From positions 3,807,001 through 3,871,000 of the forward strand of contig NZ_CP071454.1 of assembly GCF_017352135.1 (NCBI RefSeq): a DNA stretch of 64,000 bases. The letters are read 5' to 3'. The notes under the pieces are model-generated. The model saw only the letters and a program-made list of their open reading frames with translations. It did not search any database and was not told where the DNA came from. Origin of the DNA: Rhizobium lentis. Lineage in GTDB: Bacteria; Pseudomonadota; Alphaproteobacteria; Rhizobiales; Rhizobiaceae. The position numbers were made by a program, and so were the translations under genes. This document shows, one piece after another, positions 1 through 9,009 of the stretch. Position 1 is the first letter of the stretch. The number at the start of each line of letters is the position of its first letter.

Positions 1-599
1 GCGATCTGCCGGGGGCCAGCGTCGGCAAGTGCGAGCATCGCCGGGAGTTCGGCCGCGGCGACGGCTTCCTTCGACGGAACGATGATGCGGTCACCGTCCT
101 CTTCTTCTATCTCTGCCGAGGCGAGCTCAACCGGCGGGGATGCTATCGCATCATCCTTGCGAAACTTGACGCTGTCCGAGATCGCGACAACGACCGGTTG
201 CTCGGCAGCCGTGGTGAGCCGAGTGTTTCTTGTAAGAGCCGCCAATGCGGTTGCGGCGGCGGCAGTCTTCTCGGCGTGGGACTGGATGAGGCTTGCTGTC
301 AGCGGCATTTTCGGCTTCGCGTTGAAGGCGGCCAGCCGGTCGGCCTTGCCGACATGGATCAGCCGCTCATGGCGCGTTGACGGCGCCAGCTTCGGCGCGG
401 TCCCGATCTGTGTCAGGCTACCAGGTGGAGAAAAAGGCGCGGCCACCGAATGCATGGTCGCCAAGGTCGCGATCAGCCATGTTGAGGTTAAAAGCCCGGC
501 GCCGACGACACCGTAAAGAAAACCGCGAGATCTGCGTGAACGCAAAGCAGATCCGCCAAGAGGGGCGACGTTATCCAACGTCCCTACCGCAAACGCCAT
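1..599 (-). CDS. N-terminal part of an unrecognised membrane-anchored protein (runs off the left edge)
   Basis: An open frame on the minus strand starts at an ATG at 597-599 and stays open for 199 codons to the edge. The visible protein begins MAFAVGTLDNVAPLGG, has an arginine-rich stretch (RSRRSR), then one hydrophobic segment at about residues 26-48, as expected for an N-terminal anchor. An Ala/Pro/Thr-rich, low-complexity linker of about 150 residues follows. Anchor plus linker is common in rhizobial envelope proteins whose catalytic domain is C-terminal, but that part lies outside the window, so no function is offered. The plus-strand open frames here look like shadows. Confidence 0.6.
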   Translation of the reverse strand, partial: MAFAVGTLDNVAPLGGSALRSRRSRGFLYGVVGAGLLTSTWLIATLATMHSVAAPFSPPGSLTQIGTAPKLAPSTRHERLIHVGKADRLAAFNAKPKMPLTASLIQSHAEKTAAAATALAALTRNTRLTTAAEQPVVVAISDSVKFRKDDAIASPPVELASAEIEEEDGDRIIVPSKEAVAAAELPAMLALADAGPRQI

Positions 600-807
600 A
601 CTACACTCGTCTTTCAAACTCGCTACGCAGGCCGGCGGCACTGACTGACTGAACTTCGCCGGGCGCCGGTAAAGGCGCAAAAGGGCCGAATTTTGGCCGC
701 CTGCGACTTCCGACTGTTTCGCAAGGATGACGAATTATGGTTTCTAATTTGTTTACGCGATATCGCGGTTTCTTGCGATGTCTCAAAAAGAGATGCGCGT
801 CGGCGTC

Positions 808-2709
808 TCAGGCGCGTTCCATCACATAACTTCCCGGCGCTTCCTCGATCGCGTTCAGGGCATCGCCGCCGGGTTTGCGCGCCGCAACGCGCCTGCCGTC
901 ATGCGTCTCGATCCAGGCTTGCCAATGCGGCCACCACGACCCCGGCGTCTCGGTTGCCTGCTCCAGCCAGGTCTCATAGTCGCCCTTGGCCGGGCCGCCG
1001 GTCCAGAATTGGTATTTCTTCTTGTCGGGCGGGTTCACGACGCCGGCGATATGTCCCGAACCGGTGACGACGAACTCCACCTTGCCGCCGAAGAACTGGC
1101 TGCCGAGGAAAACGGATTTGGCAGGGGCAATGTGATCCTCGCGGGTGGCGAGATTATAGATCGGGATTTTCACGTCCTTCAGCGACACGCGTTTGCCGTC
1201 GAGGATCATCTCGTTCTGCGTCAGCGCATTGCGGAGGTAGCAGTTGCGCAGGTAGAAGGCGTGGTTTGCCGCCGCCATGCGGGTCGAATCGGCGTTCCAG
1301 AACAACAGGTCGAAGGGCAGGGGCTCCTGGCCCTTGAGGTAGCTGTTGACGAAATAGGGCCAGATCAGCTCGGAGGCGCGCAGCATGTTGAAGGCCATCG
1401 ACATCTTCGAGCCGTCGAGATAGCCGGCCGCCTGCATATGCTCCTCGAGTGCCGCAAGCTGCTCCTCGTCGACGAAGACCTTGAGGTCGCCGGCATGGGT
1501 GAAATCCACCTGAGTGGTGAAGAGCGTGGCGGTCTTGATGCGTTTGTTCTTTTCCTTGGCATGCAACGCCAGCGTTGCCGCCAGCAGCGTGCCGCCGACG
1601 CAGTAGCCGACGGCATTGACCTCCTTCTCGCCGGTCGCCTTCTCGATCGTCGCAAGCGCAAAATCGATGCCCTCGCGGGCATAGGCTGCCCAGTCCTTGT
1701 CGGCGTGGCGCGCATCCGGGTTGACCCAGGAAATGACGAAGACGCTATGACCCTGGTCGACGCACCACTTTATGAAGGATTTCTGCGGATTGAGGTCGAG
1801 AATATAGAATTTATTGATCCAGGGTGGGCAGATCAGCAGCGGCCGCTTCAACACGGTCTCAGTCGATGCCTCGTACTGGATGATCTGGCAGATGTCGTTC
1901 TGGGCGATTACCTTGCCAGGCGTCAGCGCCATGTCGCGGCCGACGGCAAATTTCGTCATGTCGGTCTGGCGAAGGCGAAGATCGCCATTTCCGGCGGCAA
2001 TGTCCTCGGCCAGCATCTTCATCCCCCGCACCAGGTTTTCGCCGCTGGTCGCGATCGTCTCGCGGTAAAGTTGCGGATTGGTGGCGACGAAATTGGTCGG
2101 CGAAAGCGCTGCCGTGATCTGCTTCACGTAGAAGCCGGCCTTGTGTTTAGTGTGCTCGTCGAGACCATCGGTCTCCGACACTATCTTCTCGGCCCAGTCT
2201 GATGTGACGAAATAGACCTGGCGCAGAAAATCGAAGAACGGGTTCTTCTGCCAGTCCTCGTCGGCAAAGCGCTTGTCCTTGCGGGTGTCGGGCTCGGCTG
2301 TCGCCGGTTCGCCCTGCGCGCTTTGCATGCGCTGCATCGAGCGCATCCAGATGCCGAAGAACGAGGACATCAGCTGCGTCTGCGCCTCAAAGGTGCGACG
2401 TGGATCGGAAATCCAGTATTCGGTGACCTTGGAGAGAGTCTTGACCATGTCGGTCATCGGATCAACGGCGCTATCGGTGATCTCGCCGCGTTCGCGCGGA
2501 GCAAGCCAGGCAGAAGCGGCTTTCCCGAGATTTTCGAGGGCCCGGGCGAAATTCATCGTCATGGCCTCGGGATCCTTCAACAGATAAGGATCGAGATCGG
2601 TTGCGTCGAAACCGGTCTTGCCGCCATTTTTCTGGCCGCCACTCTCCTGCTTGCTGTCGGTCACCATTTCCTCCGGCGGCAGCACTCTTTTTATCCGTTT
2701 GTTGTACAT
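808..2709 (-). CDS. phaC: Class I poly(3-hydroxyalkanoate) synthase PhaC
   Basis: Polymerises (R)-3-hydroxyacyl-CoA into polyhydroxybutyrate granules in the cytoplasm. The 633-residue protein has the PhaC N-terminal region followed by an alpha/beta-hydrolase fold. The lipase-like box GYCVGG carries the catalytic cysteine (about residue 370); the expected Asp lies in the REDH motif and His in GSGHIAGV. PLLICPPWINKFYILDL and ELIWPYFVN are signature segments. I chose MYNKRIKRVLPPEEM because rhizobial PhaC proteins begin this way and are of similar length; an ATG at 2667 (619 residues) follows GGAGG too closely to be attractive. It is divergent from the lipoprotein gene at 2814. Identification is firm; the exact start is not. 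Confidence 0.95.
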   Translation of the reverse strand: MYNKRIKRVLPPEEMVTDSKQESGGQKNGGKTGFDATDLDPYLLKDPEAMTMNFARALENLGKAASAWLAPRERGEITDSAVDPMTDMVKTLSKVTEYWISDPRRTFEAQTQLMSSFFGIWMRSMQRMQSAQGEPATAEPDTRKDKRFADEDWQKNPFFDFLRQVYFVTSDWAEKIVSETDGLDEHTKHKAGFYVKQITAALSPTNFVATNPQLYRETIATSGENLVRGMKMLAEDIAAGNGDLRLRQTDMTKFAVGRDMALTPGKVIAQNDICQIIQYEASTETVLKRPLLICPPWINKFYILDLNPQKSFIKWCVDQGHSVFVISWVNPDARHADKDWAAYAREGIDFALATIEKATGEKEVNAVGYCVGGTLLAATLALHAKEKNKRIKTATLFTTQVDFTHAGDLKVFVDEEQLAALEEHMQAAGYLDGSKMSMAFNMLRASELIWPYFVNSYLKGQEPLPFDLLFWNADSTRMAAANHAFYLRNCYLRNALTQNEMILDGKRVSLKDVKIPIYNLATREDHIAPAKSVFLGSQFFGGKVEFVVTGSGHIAGVVNPPDKKKYQFWTGGPAKGDYETWLEQATETPGSWWPHWQAWIETHDGRRVAARKPGGDALNAIEEAPGSYVMERA

Positions 2710-2813
2710 CGTGACCGAACGAGAAAACAAGTTCCACCCGCATCGGCTCGTGCTATTGCTTTGTGGCTGCGACAAATTTAACAGTCGAAGCAATCAGAAC
2801 TGGATTTTGAGGC

Positions 2814-3227
2814 ATGATCAAGAACGGCATTCGGCGCATCGCAATCTTCAACCGCACCGCATTGATCTGCGCGGCGGCGGCGATGGCCCTTGCCGGATGC
2901 AATCTGACGGCGGAGGAAAAGGCCGCCGCCGCCGCCAAGCGAGCGGCCCCGACCGCCGTCGTCATGCCGGCAACCAAGGGCGAGGCGGTCGAAGGCGGTC
3001 TGACGAAGTCGCCGGACGGCTATCCGAATTTCGGCGCGCCGCTCACGGCCGCCAATGTCCAGATGAGTGACGAGCAGGCGGCCGAACTGCAGCATCAGCT
3101 GACCGCGCTTGCCGCCCGCCGCAAGGCCGGCGCGATATCGGAAGCCGAATATCAGGCCAAGGTCACCGAAATGCGCCGCCTCGCCGCCGAGCACGGCGCG
3201 CAGACGCTGTCCGAAATCTCCAAATAA
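2814..3227 (+). CDS. Small lipoprotein with SHOCT-like C-terminus
   Basis: A 137-residue protein with a type II signal peptide: basic start (MIKNGIRR), hydrophobic core and lipobox LAGC with the lipidated cysteine at residue 29. The middle is Ala/Lys-rich. The last 40 residues form an amphipathic helix pair with the spacing of short SHOCT-type C-terminal domains (RKAGAISEAEYQAKVTEM). Function is unknown; it is expected to be anchored in the envelope. It lies head-to-head with phaC across a 104-bp gap that must hold both promoters. Confidence 0.8.
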   Translation: MIKNGIRRIAIFNRTALICAAAAMALAGCNLTAEEKAAAAAKRAAPTAVVMPATKGEAVEGGLTKSPDGYPNFGAPLTAANVQMSDEQAAELQHQLTALAARRKAGAISEAEYQAKVTEMRRLAAEHGAQTLSEISK

Positions 3228-3447
3228 ACCTTGCCTTTCAGGCAATTTGGACGCAAAGCCTTCCGGATGGATCGGAAGACGTAATTTTCCCGATAATGCG
3301 TGGTTGTGCGGCCTTCCGTCAAAGATTTGCCGCGTGGCTTGGGTCTGATGAATACGGCGCTGCGATTGGGAAGTTCGTGTCGCAGCCGCCGGAAGACGGA
3401 ACGAACTTCGACCGCGGCCCGAAAGCCGCCTTTCCATGGGGAATGAA

Positions 3448-4665
3448 ATGGAAGAGTTTCACAAAGTCCGGCGTTTGCCGCCTTATGTTTTCGAACAGGT
3501 CAACCGTTTGAAAGCAAGCGCGCGAGCGGGCGGCGCCGATATCATCGATCTCGGCATGGGAAACCCCGATCTTCCCACTCCCCAGGCAATCGTCGATAAG
3601 CTGTGCGAGGTCGTGCAGGATCCGCGCACGCACCGTTATTCCTCCTCCAAAGGCATACCGGGGCTCCGCCGCGCCCAGGCCGCCTATTATGCCCGCCGTT
3701 TCGGCGTGAAGCTCAACCCGGATACGCAGGTGGTCGCCACCTTGGGCTCCAAGGAAGGCTTCGCCAACATGGCGCAGGCGATCACCGCGCCCGGCGACGT
3801 GATCCTTTGCCCCAATCCCACCTATCCGATCCACGCTTTCGGCTTTCTGATGGCCGGTGGCGTGATCCGCTCGATGTCGGTGGAGCCGGACGAGACCTTC
3901 TTCCCGCCGCTTGAGCGCGCGGTTCGCCATTCGATTCCGAAGCCCTTGGCGCTGATCCTCAACTATCCCTCGAACCCGACAGCCTTTGTCGCGACGCTTG
4001 ATTTCTACAAGGACGTCGTCGCTTTCGCCAAGAAGCACGACATCATCGTGCTCTCCGACCTTGCCTATTCGGAGATCTATTTCGATGGCGCTCCGCCGCC
4101 GTCGGTTCTCGAAGTTCCAGGTGCAATGGATGTGACCGTCGAGTTCACCTCGATGTCGAAGACCTTCTCCATGCCCGGCTGGCGCATGGGCTTTGCCGTC
4201 GGCAACGAGCGGCTGATCGCCGCGCTGACCCGTGTCAAATCCTATCTCGACTACGGTGCCTTCACGCCGATCCAGGTGGCGGCGACGCATGCGCTGAACG
4301 GCGACGGTTCCGACATTGCCGAAGTCCGCAACGTCTATAAACGTCGGCGCGATGTCATGGTCGAAAGCTTCGGCAAAGCCGGCTTCGACGTGCCGCCGCC
4401 GGCGGCCACCATGTTCGCCTGGGCGAAGATCCCGGAAAAGTTCCGTCATCTCGGTTCGCTTGAGTTCTCCAAGCTGCTGGTCGAGAAGGCCGACGTCGCC
4501 GTTGCCCCGGGCATCGGCTTCGGCGAGATGGGTGACGACTACGTTCGTCTGGCGCTTGTCGAGAACGAACACCGCATCCGCCAGGCTGCGCGCAACATCA
4601 AGAAGTTCATGTCGACGGCGGACGAGACGATGCATAACGTCATTTCGCTGAACGCCCACCGTTAA
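3448..4665 (+). CDS. alaC: Class I/II PLP-dependent aminotransferase, AlaC-like
   Basis: A cytosolic fold-type I aminotransferase of about 405 residues. It closely follows the pattern of E. coli AlaC, a glutamate-pyruvate transaminase: RLPPYVF near the start, DIIDLGMGNPD, THRYSSSKGIP, and the Schiff-base lysine (about K238) in SMSKTFSMPGWRMGF. Related enzymes (LL-DAP and aspartate aminotransferases) share these motifs, so the substrate is inferred. An ATG at 3436 also exists. I prefer 3448 because GGGGA sits 7 bp upstream and the protein then starts MEEFHKVRRLPP. It is followed after 60 bp by hom, which suggests co-transcription in amino-acid metabolism. Confidence 0.9.
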   Translation: MEEFHKVRRLPPYVFEQVNRLKASARAGGADIIDLGMGNPDLPTPQAIVDKLCEVVQDPRTHRYSSSKGIPGLRRAQAAYYARRFGVKLNPDTQVVATLGSKEGFANMAQAITAPGDVILCPNPTYPIHAFGFLMAGGVIRSMSVEPDETFFPPLERAVRHSIPKPLALILNYPSNPTAFVATLDFYKDVVAFAKKHDIIVLSDLAYSEIYFDGAPPPSVLEVPGAMDVTVEFTSMSKTFSMPGWRMGFAVGNERLIAALTRVKSYLDYGAFTPIQVAATHALNGDGSDIAEVRNVYKRRRDVMVESFGKAGFDVPPPAATMFAWAKIPEKFRHLGSLEFSKLLVEKADVAVAPGIGFGEMGDDYVRLALVENEHRIRQAARNIKKFMSTADETMHNVISLNAHR

Positions 4666-4725
4666 TCCAACTCTCCGGCAGCCGCGTTCGGCGGCTGCCG
4701 CCACTCAGACATTCAGGATCGATCC

Positions 4726-6051
4726 ATGGCAGATGCCCTCAAAATCGGCATTGCGGGCTTGGGCACCGTTGGCGCCTCGCTTGTCCGCATCATTCAGCAG
4801 AAGAGCAACGAACTTGCCGTCACCTGCGGGCGTCCGATCATCATCACGGCGGTCTCGGCGCGTGACAAGTCGAGGGACCGCGGAGTCGATCTTTCCGGTG
4901 TGACCTGGTTCGACCGGCCGGAAGAGCTTGCCGAAAAGGGCGATATCGACGTCTTCGTCGAGTTGATGGGCGGGGCTGGAGGGGCCGCCAACATCTCTGT
5001 GCGCACGGCACTCCAGCGTGGTCTCCATGTGGTGACCGCCAACAAGGCGCTGCTTGCCTATCACGGCGTCGAGCTTGCGACGATCGCCGAGGAGAAGGGC
5101 TCACTCTTAAATTTCGAGGCGGCGGTCGCAGGCGGCATCCCGGTCATCAAGGCGCTGCGCGAATCGCTGACGGGCAATGCCGTCTCGCGCATCTACGGCA
5201 TCATGAACGGCACCTGTAATTACATCCTGACCAAGATGGAGAAGGAGGGGCTTGCCTTCGCCGAATGCCTCAAGGAAGCGCAGCGGCTGGGTTACGCCGA
5301 GGCTGATCCGGCCTTCGACATCGAGGGCAATGACACAGCCCACAAGCTCGCGATCCTGACGACGCTTGCCTTCGGCAATCGCATCGCGGCTGACGACATC
5401 TACCTCGAAGGCATCACCAATATCTCAATCGAGGATATTCACGCAGCCGCCGAACTCGGTTACCGCATCAAGCTGTTGGGCGTGGCCCAGCGCACCGAGA
5501 CCGGCATAGAACAGCGGGTCCACCCGACCATGGTGCCGGTCGATTCGGTGATCGCCCAGGTCGACGGCGTCACCAATGCGGTGGCGATCGAATCCGATGT
5601 GCTCGGCGAGCTGCTGATGGTCGGCCCAGGCGCCGGCGGCAATGCGACGGCCTCGTCCGTGCTTGGCGATATCGCCGATATCGCCAAGAGCCAGCCGGGC
5701 GCCCAGCGCGTACCGGTCCTCGGTCACCCTGCAAAGGCGCTGGAGCCTTACCGCAAGGCGCAGATGCAGAGCCACGAGGGCGGCTATTTCATCCGCCTGA
5801 CCGTGCTCGACCGCACCGGGGTCTTTGCAAGCGTCGCAACCCGCATGGCCGAAAACCACATCTCGCTCGAATCGATCGTCCAGCGTTCCAAGCAGCACCT
5901 GGCGCCGTCGCATCACCAGACGATCATTCTCGTCACCCATGCGACGATGGAGGAGTCCGTGCGCAAGGCCGTCGCCTCGATCAAGTCCGAAGGTTATCTC
6001 TTCGGCGAGCCGCAGGTCATTCGCATCGAACGACCGAAGGAAGAAGCTTAA
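4726..6051 (+). CDS. hom: Homoserine dehydrogenase
   Basis: Reduces aspartate semialdehyde to homoserine with NAD(P)H, the branch leading to threonine, methionine and isoleucine. The 441 residues contain an N-terminal Rossmann motif (IAGLGTVGASL), the catalytic-domain signature YGIMNGTCNYIL followed by GYAEADPAFDIEGNDTAHK, and a C-terminal ACT domain (about 350-430, YFIRLTVLDRTGVFASVA) that usually gives threonine feedback control. A strong hairpin terminator follows 34 bp after the stop. Confidence 0.95.
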   Translation: MADALKIGIAGLGTVGASLVRIIQQKSNELAVTCGRPIIITAVSARDKSRDRGVDLSGVTWFDRPEELAEKGDIDVFVELMGGAGGAANISVRTALQRGLHVVTANKALLAYHGVELATIAEEKGSLLNFEAAVAGGIPVIKALRESLTGNAVSRIYGIMNGTCNYILTKMEKEGLAFAECLKEAQRLGYAEADPAFDIEGNDTAHKLAILTTLAFGNRIAADDIYLEGITNISIEDIHAAAELGYRIKLLGVAQRTETGIEQRVHPTMVPVDSVIAQVDGVTNAVAIESDVLGELLMVGPGAGGNATASSVLGDIADIAKSQPGAQRVPVLGHPAKALEPYRKAQMQSHEGGYFIRLTVLDRTGVFASVATRMAENHISLESIVQRSKQHLAPSHHQTIILVTHATMEESVRKAVASIKSEGYLFGEPQVIRIERPKEEA

Positions 6052-6085
6052 GCCTTTCTCACCGGGAAATATCAGCCGCCTGTCT

Positions 6086-6114
6086 CCGCCCTGTCTCCGG
6101 CAGGGCGGCTTTTC
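6086..6114 (+). terminator. Rho-independent terminator of hom
   Basis: A perfect 8-bp stem CCGCCCTG / CAGGGCGG with a 7-nt loop is followed by CTTTTCC. It lies 34 bp after the hom stop in the same direction. Confidence 0.8.
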
Positions 6115-6125
6115 CGTATTGTGGG

Positions 6126-6139
6126 GCAAGCGCCAAGGC
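6126..6139. repeat. 14-bp dispersed repeat, copy 1
   Basis: GCAAGCGCCAAGGC occurs here and exactly again at 8732-8745 and 10452-10465, always outside the coding regions as annotated. Confidence 0.5.
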
Positions 6140-6437
6140 AGATGTCGCAGGCGAACGCGACGGCCGCATATCATGGGGTCCAACCGTTGTTCTTAATCCG
6201 GACGGAGAGGTTGTGAAGCAACTGCCTCTTGGGAAGCGGGGCTGCAGGTGGCGGATATCCCGCCGGGCCTCAATCAAAGCCGTCAGGGGCATCAGCAGCA
6301 ACGTTCATTAGCACCTGCTCCACAATCCCCGGTTTTTCTGTTAATCGTTCGGCCCCGTGCGGAAGTCTATATTACCAAATACGGAAATACTGATATAAAT
6401 AAAACCATAGATGGTGAGTCGTCGGGTGGAGTATACC

Positions 6438-6683
6438 ATGAGCAAGGACAGCCATGCCGGGAAGGAGCATGGTTCCCCACGCGAGGTGCCGCCAGCCCGC
6501 CCTGACATATTTGCAGATATCCTCAAGCCCGTGCGCCGTGACCTTTGGGACGAGAGCCATGACCAGGGCCTTGACGATGAACACACGGAAGGTCGCAACT
6601 GGGCCATTCTGCTGACGGTATTTTCGTTCCTGTTGGTGCAGATCGGTGGCATCGCCCTGATCGTCTGGTTGGTCTTCTGGTAA
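6438..6683 (+). CDS. Small inner-membrane protein, unknown
   Basis: An 81-residue protein starting MSKDSHAGKEHG, with a charged, acidic N-terminal half and one hydrophobic C-terminal helix (about 57-80, ILLTVFSFLLVQIGGIALIV), ending at the membrane face. The start at 6438 is set by GGTGGAG 7-12 bp upstream; an upstream ATG at 6411 has no ribosome site. It is most likely a tail-anchored membrane protein. Function not recognised. Confidence 0.7.
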   Translation: MSKDSHAGKEHGSPREVPPARPDIFADILKPVRRDLWDESHDQGLDDEHTEGRNWAILLTVFSFLLVQIGGIALIVWLVFW

Positions 6684-6763
6684 AAATCCGTGTCTGCAAA
6701 TCCATCGCTATGTTATCTCCGCTGCTCCTGTAGAAAGAACAGCTGAAGTCAGCGGAGTTTGGC

Positions 6764-8566
6764 ATGGCAGATCTCGTCGATCCGGTACAGCGTGCGTTTC
6801 TGGGCGTGGAGAAATCCGTGCTCGATAATCGCTGGGTTGCAAGGCTCGACCAGGCCGGTCAGAACCGGGCGCTCGCCATGTCGCAGATCCACGGGCTGCC
6901 GGATCTGATCACCCGCGTTCTTGCTGGACGCGGTGTCTCAGTGGACGAAGCGATCGAATTCCTCGATCCGACGATCCGCAGCCTGATGCCCGATCCGCAC
7001 ACGCTGACCGATTGCGAGAAGGCGGCAACCCGCCTCGTGAGTGCGATCGAGCGCGGCGAGAGCGTGGCGATTTTTGGCGACTATGACGTCGACGGCGCGG
7101 CCTCCTCGTCGCTGATGTTCCGCTTTCTCAGCCATTTCGGCGTCACGGCGAACATTTACATTCCCGACCGCATCTTTGAAGGTTATGGCCCCAATCCGGC
7201 TGCGATCAACCAGCTGATCGACAATGGCGCCAGGCTGATCGTTACCGTCGATTGCGGCTCGACCAGTCACGAGGCGCTTGCGGCCGCCGCCGCGCGCGGT
7301 GTCGATGTCGTGGTCATCGATCACCACCAGGTGACACACGAGCTGCCGCCTTGTCATGCGCTCGTCAATCCCAACCGCGAGGACGATCTTTCAGGGCAGG
7401 GGCATCTTTGCGCAGCCGGCGTCGTTTTCATGGTGCTGGTCGCGACGTTGCGGCTGCTGCGTGCGGCCGGCAACAAACGCATCCTGGCGCTCGACCTCCT
7501 GCAATGGCTTGACATTGTGGCGCTTGCGACGGTCTGCGATGTCGTGCCGCTGAAGGGCCTCAACCGCGCCTATGTCGTGAAGGGGCTGGTCGCTGCCCGA
7601 CACCAGAGCAATGCCGGGCTTGCTGCACTGTTCCGCAAGGCGGGGCTGGCCGGCCCAGTTACTCCTTATCATTTCGGCTTTCTGATCGGCCCGCGCATCA
7701 ATGCCGGCGGACGCATCGGCGACGCCGCCCTCGGAAGCCGCCTGCTGACGCTCGATGATGCCGGTGAAGCGGAGGTGATCGCGCAGCGCCTCGACGAGCT
7801 CAACCGTGAGCGTCAGGCGATGGAGGCCATGATGCTGCAGGAGGCGGAGGCCGAGGCGCTCGCCGAATATGGCGACGGCGAGGGTGCCTCCGTCATCGTC
7901 ACCGCCCATGAGAAGTGGCATCCCGGCATCGTCGGGCTGATTGCGGCGCGGCTGAAGGAGAAGTTCAAGCGGCCCGCCTTCGCAATCGCCTTCGATCCCT
8001 CCGGCCGCGGCACCGGCTCAGGCCGCTCCATCAACGGCTTCGATATGGGCCGGATGGTGCGGGCTGCAGTCGATGAGGGCATCCTCGTCAAGGGCGGCGG
8101 TCACGCCATGGCCGCCGGACTGACGGTCGAGCGCGCCGATCTCGGCAGGCTGAGGAGTTTCTTCACCGAGAAGGCCGCAAGGACGGTGGCGAGCCTCGTC
8201 GCCAACGAGACGTTGAAGATCGACGGCGCGATCGGCGCAAGCGGCGCCACTCTCGAACTCATTGATCGCCTGGAGGCTGCCGGACCTTACGGCTCAGGCC
8301 ACTCCCAGCCGGTCTTTGCCGTACCGGCGCATCGCGTGCGTGACGCGCGCCTTGTCGGCGAGAAACATGTGAAGGTAACGCTGGAGGCGATGGACGGATC
8401 GCGGCTCGATGGAATCGCCTTCCGCGCCGCCGATACGGCCCTCGGCGGTCTGCTGCTCAATTCGCGCGGCGCGAGTCTCCATGTCGCCGGCTCGCTCGGC
8501 GCCGATCATTACCAGGGCGCACGCCGCATCCAGCTGCGCGTCTGCGATGCAGCGCCGGCGAAATAG
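6764..8566 (+). CDS. recJ: Single-stranded-DNA-specific exonuclease RecJ
   Basis: A 5'-3' ssDNA exonuclease of recombination and mismatch repair, cytoplasmic, Mn/Mg dependent. The 600 residues have the usual RecJ length and order: DHH domain with FGDYDVDGAAS (about 105) and DHH at 186-188, then DHHA1 with GGGHAMAAG (His about 447), then a C-terminal OB-like domain. The start has GCGGAG upstream. The gene follows the small membrane protein after 80 bp and precedes the tRNA-Glu cluster. Confidence 0.95.
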   Translation: MADLVDPVQRAFLGVEKSVLDNRWVARLDQAGQNRALAMSQIHGLPDLITRVLAGRGVSVDEAIEFLDPTIRSLMPDPHTLTDCEKAATRLVSAIERGESVAIFGDYDVDGAASSSLMFRFLSHFGVTANIYIPDRIFEGYGPNPAAINQLIDNGARLIVTVDCGSTSHEALAAAAARGVDVVVIDHHQVTHELPPCHALVNPNREDDLSGQGHLCAAGVVFMVLVATLRLLRAAGNKRILALDLLQWLDIVALATVCDVVPLKGLNRAYVVKGLVAARHQSNAGLAALFRKAGLAGPVTPYHFGFLIGPRINAGGRIGDAALGSRLLTLDDAGEAEVIAQRLDELNRERQAMEAMMLQEAEAEALAEYGDGEGASVIVTAHEKWHPGIVGLIAARLKEKFKRPAFAIAFDPSGRGTGSGRSINGFDMGRMVRAAVDEGILVKGGGHAMAAGLTVERADLGRLRSFFTEKAARTVASLVANETLKIDGAIGASGATLELIDRLEAAGPYGSGHSQPVFAVPAHRVRDARLVGEKHVKVTLEAMDGSRLDGIAFRAADTALGGLLLNSRGASLHVAGSLGADHYQGARRIQLRVCDAAPAK

Positions 8567-8610
8567 AATTGCCGCGCAAGCATCTGAAAGACATGGGATT
8601 TGGAGAGAAG

Positions 8611-8717
8611 AAGTGGCACGCCCTAGGGGAGTCGAACCCCTCTTCCCAGAATGAAAATCTGGTGTCCTAACCGATAGACGAAGGGCGCTTCCTTCGTGGT
8701 GGCGCCCTTATAGTCAG
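8611..8717. repeat. 107-bp direct repeat, copy 1 (tRNA-Glu plus leader)
   Basis: Identical to 9010-9116, offset 399 bp. It covers the tRNA-Glu(UUC) gene and about 29 bp of its upstream leader including TATAAG. The identity of the leader as well as the tRNA points to recent duplication or gene conversion. Confidence 0.85.
8614..8688 (-). tRNA. tRNA-Glu (UUC), copy 1
   Basis: 75 nt with encoded CCA. The acceptor strands GCGCCCT / AGGGCGT pair. The anticodon stem CCAGA/TCTGG encloses TTTTCAT, anticodon TTC. The T-arm is GAGGGGTTCGACTCCCC. A TATAAG box lies about 20 bp upstream on the minus strand. The leader also contains AAGGGCGC, which can pair with the tRNA 5' end. Confidence 0.95.
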
Positions 8718-8731
8718 CACCTCGGAAAGCC

Positions 8732-8745
8732 GCAAGCGCCAAGGC
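8732..8745. repeat. 14-bp dispersed repeat, copy 2
   Basis: Second exact copy of GCAAGCGCCAAGGC, between two tRNA-Glu genes and directly before a hairpin with a T7 tail. Confidence 0.5.
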
Positions 8746-8777
8746 GCGAAAAAATCACAGTTTTCGCCGATTTTTTT
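8746..8777 (+). terminator. Terminator-like hairpin, probably for recJ read-through
   Basis: GCGAAAA and TTTTCGC pair across an 8-nt loop and are followed by CGA and seven T. In plus orientation it would stop transcription from recJ, although it lies beyond the opposing first tRNA-Glu. Confidence 0.5.
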
Positions 8778-8862
8778 ATGCTGTGGAAAAACATGGCGCC
8801 GCGAGGCGGGTACTGGGAAATATCGAACCGGTGGATGGGTTGGCGGCACGGCGCAAACCCAT

Positions 8863-8937
8863 TGGTACGCCCTAGGGGAGTCGAACCCCTCTTTACAGAA
8901 TGAGAATCTGTCGTCCTAACCGATAGACGAAGGGCGC
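8863..8937 (-). tRNA. tRNA-Glu (CUC)
   Basis: 75 nt with encoded CCA. The anticodon stem ACAGA/TCTGT encloses TTCTCAT, anticodon CTC. The acceptor and T-arm match the neighbouring tRNA-Glu genes, but the anticodon arm and flanks differ, so it is an older paralogue between the two duplicated UUC copies. Confidence 0.93.
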
Positions 8938-9009
8938 AGGCCAACCTCGTTAAAATAGGAGCGCAGGCCCGCTTCTGCAAGCGGATGCGGTGGCTTCTAG
9001 ATCGGGAGA

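Larger units (their letters stand above)
6052..6437. other. Intergenic stretch between hom and the small membrane protein
   Basis: This 386-bp stretch has no convincing gene on either strand. It holds the hom terminator, one copy of the 14-bp repeat GCAAGCGCCAAGGC, and an AT-rich tail (about 6370-6410) likely to contain the promoter of the next gene. In several relatives I remember glpX between hom and recJ; no glpX-like reading frame is visible here. Confidence 0.5.

Noticed and set aside
778..2202. 474-codon open frame on the plus strand
   Set aside because: Antisense of phaC, whose motifs are unambiguous; high-GC codon bias opens the complementary frame.
3319..4704. 461-codon open frame on the minus strand
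   Set aside because: Covers the aminotransferase gene in antisense; His/Arg/Asp-rich composition typical of shadow frames.
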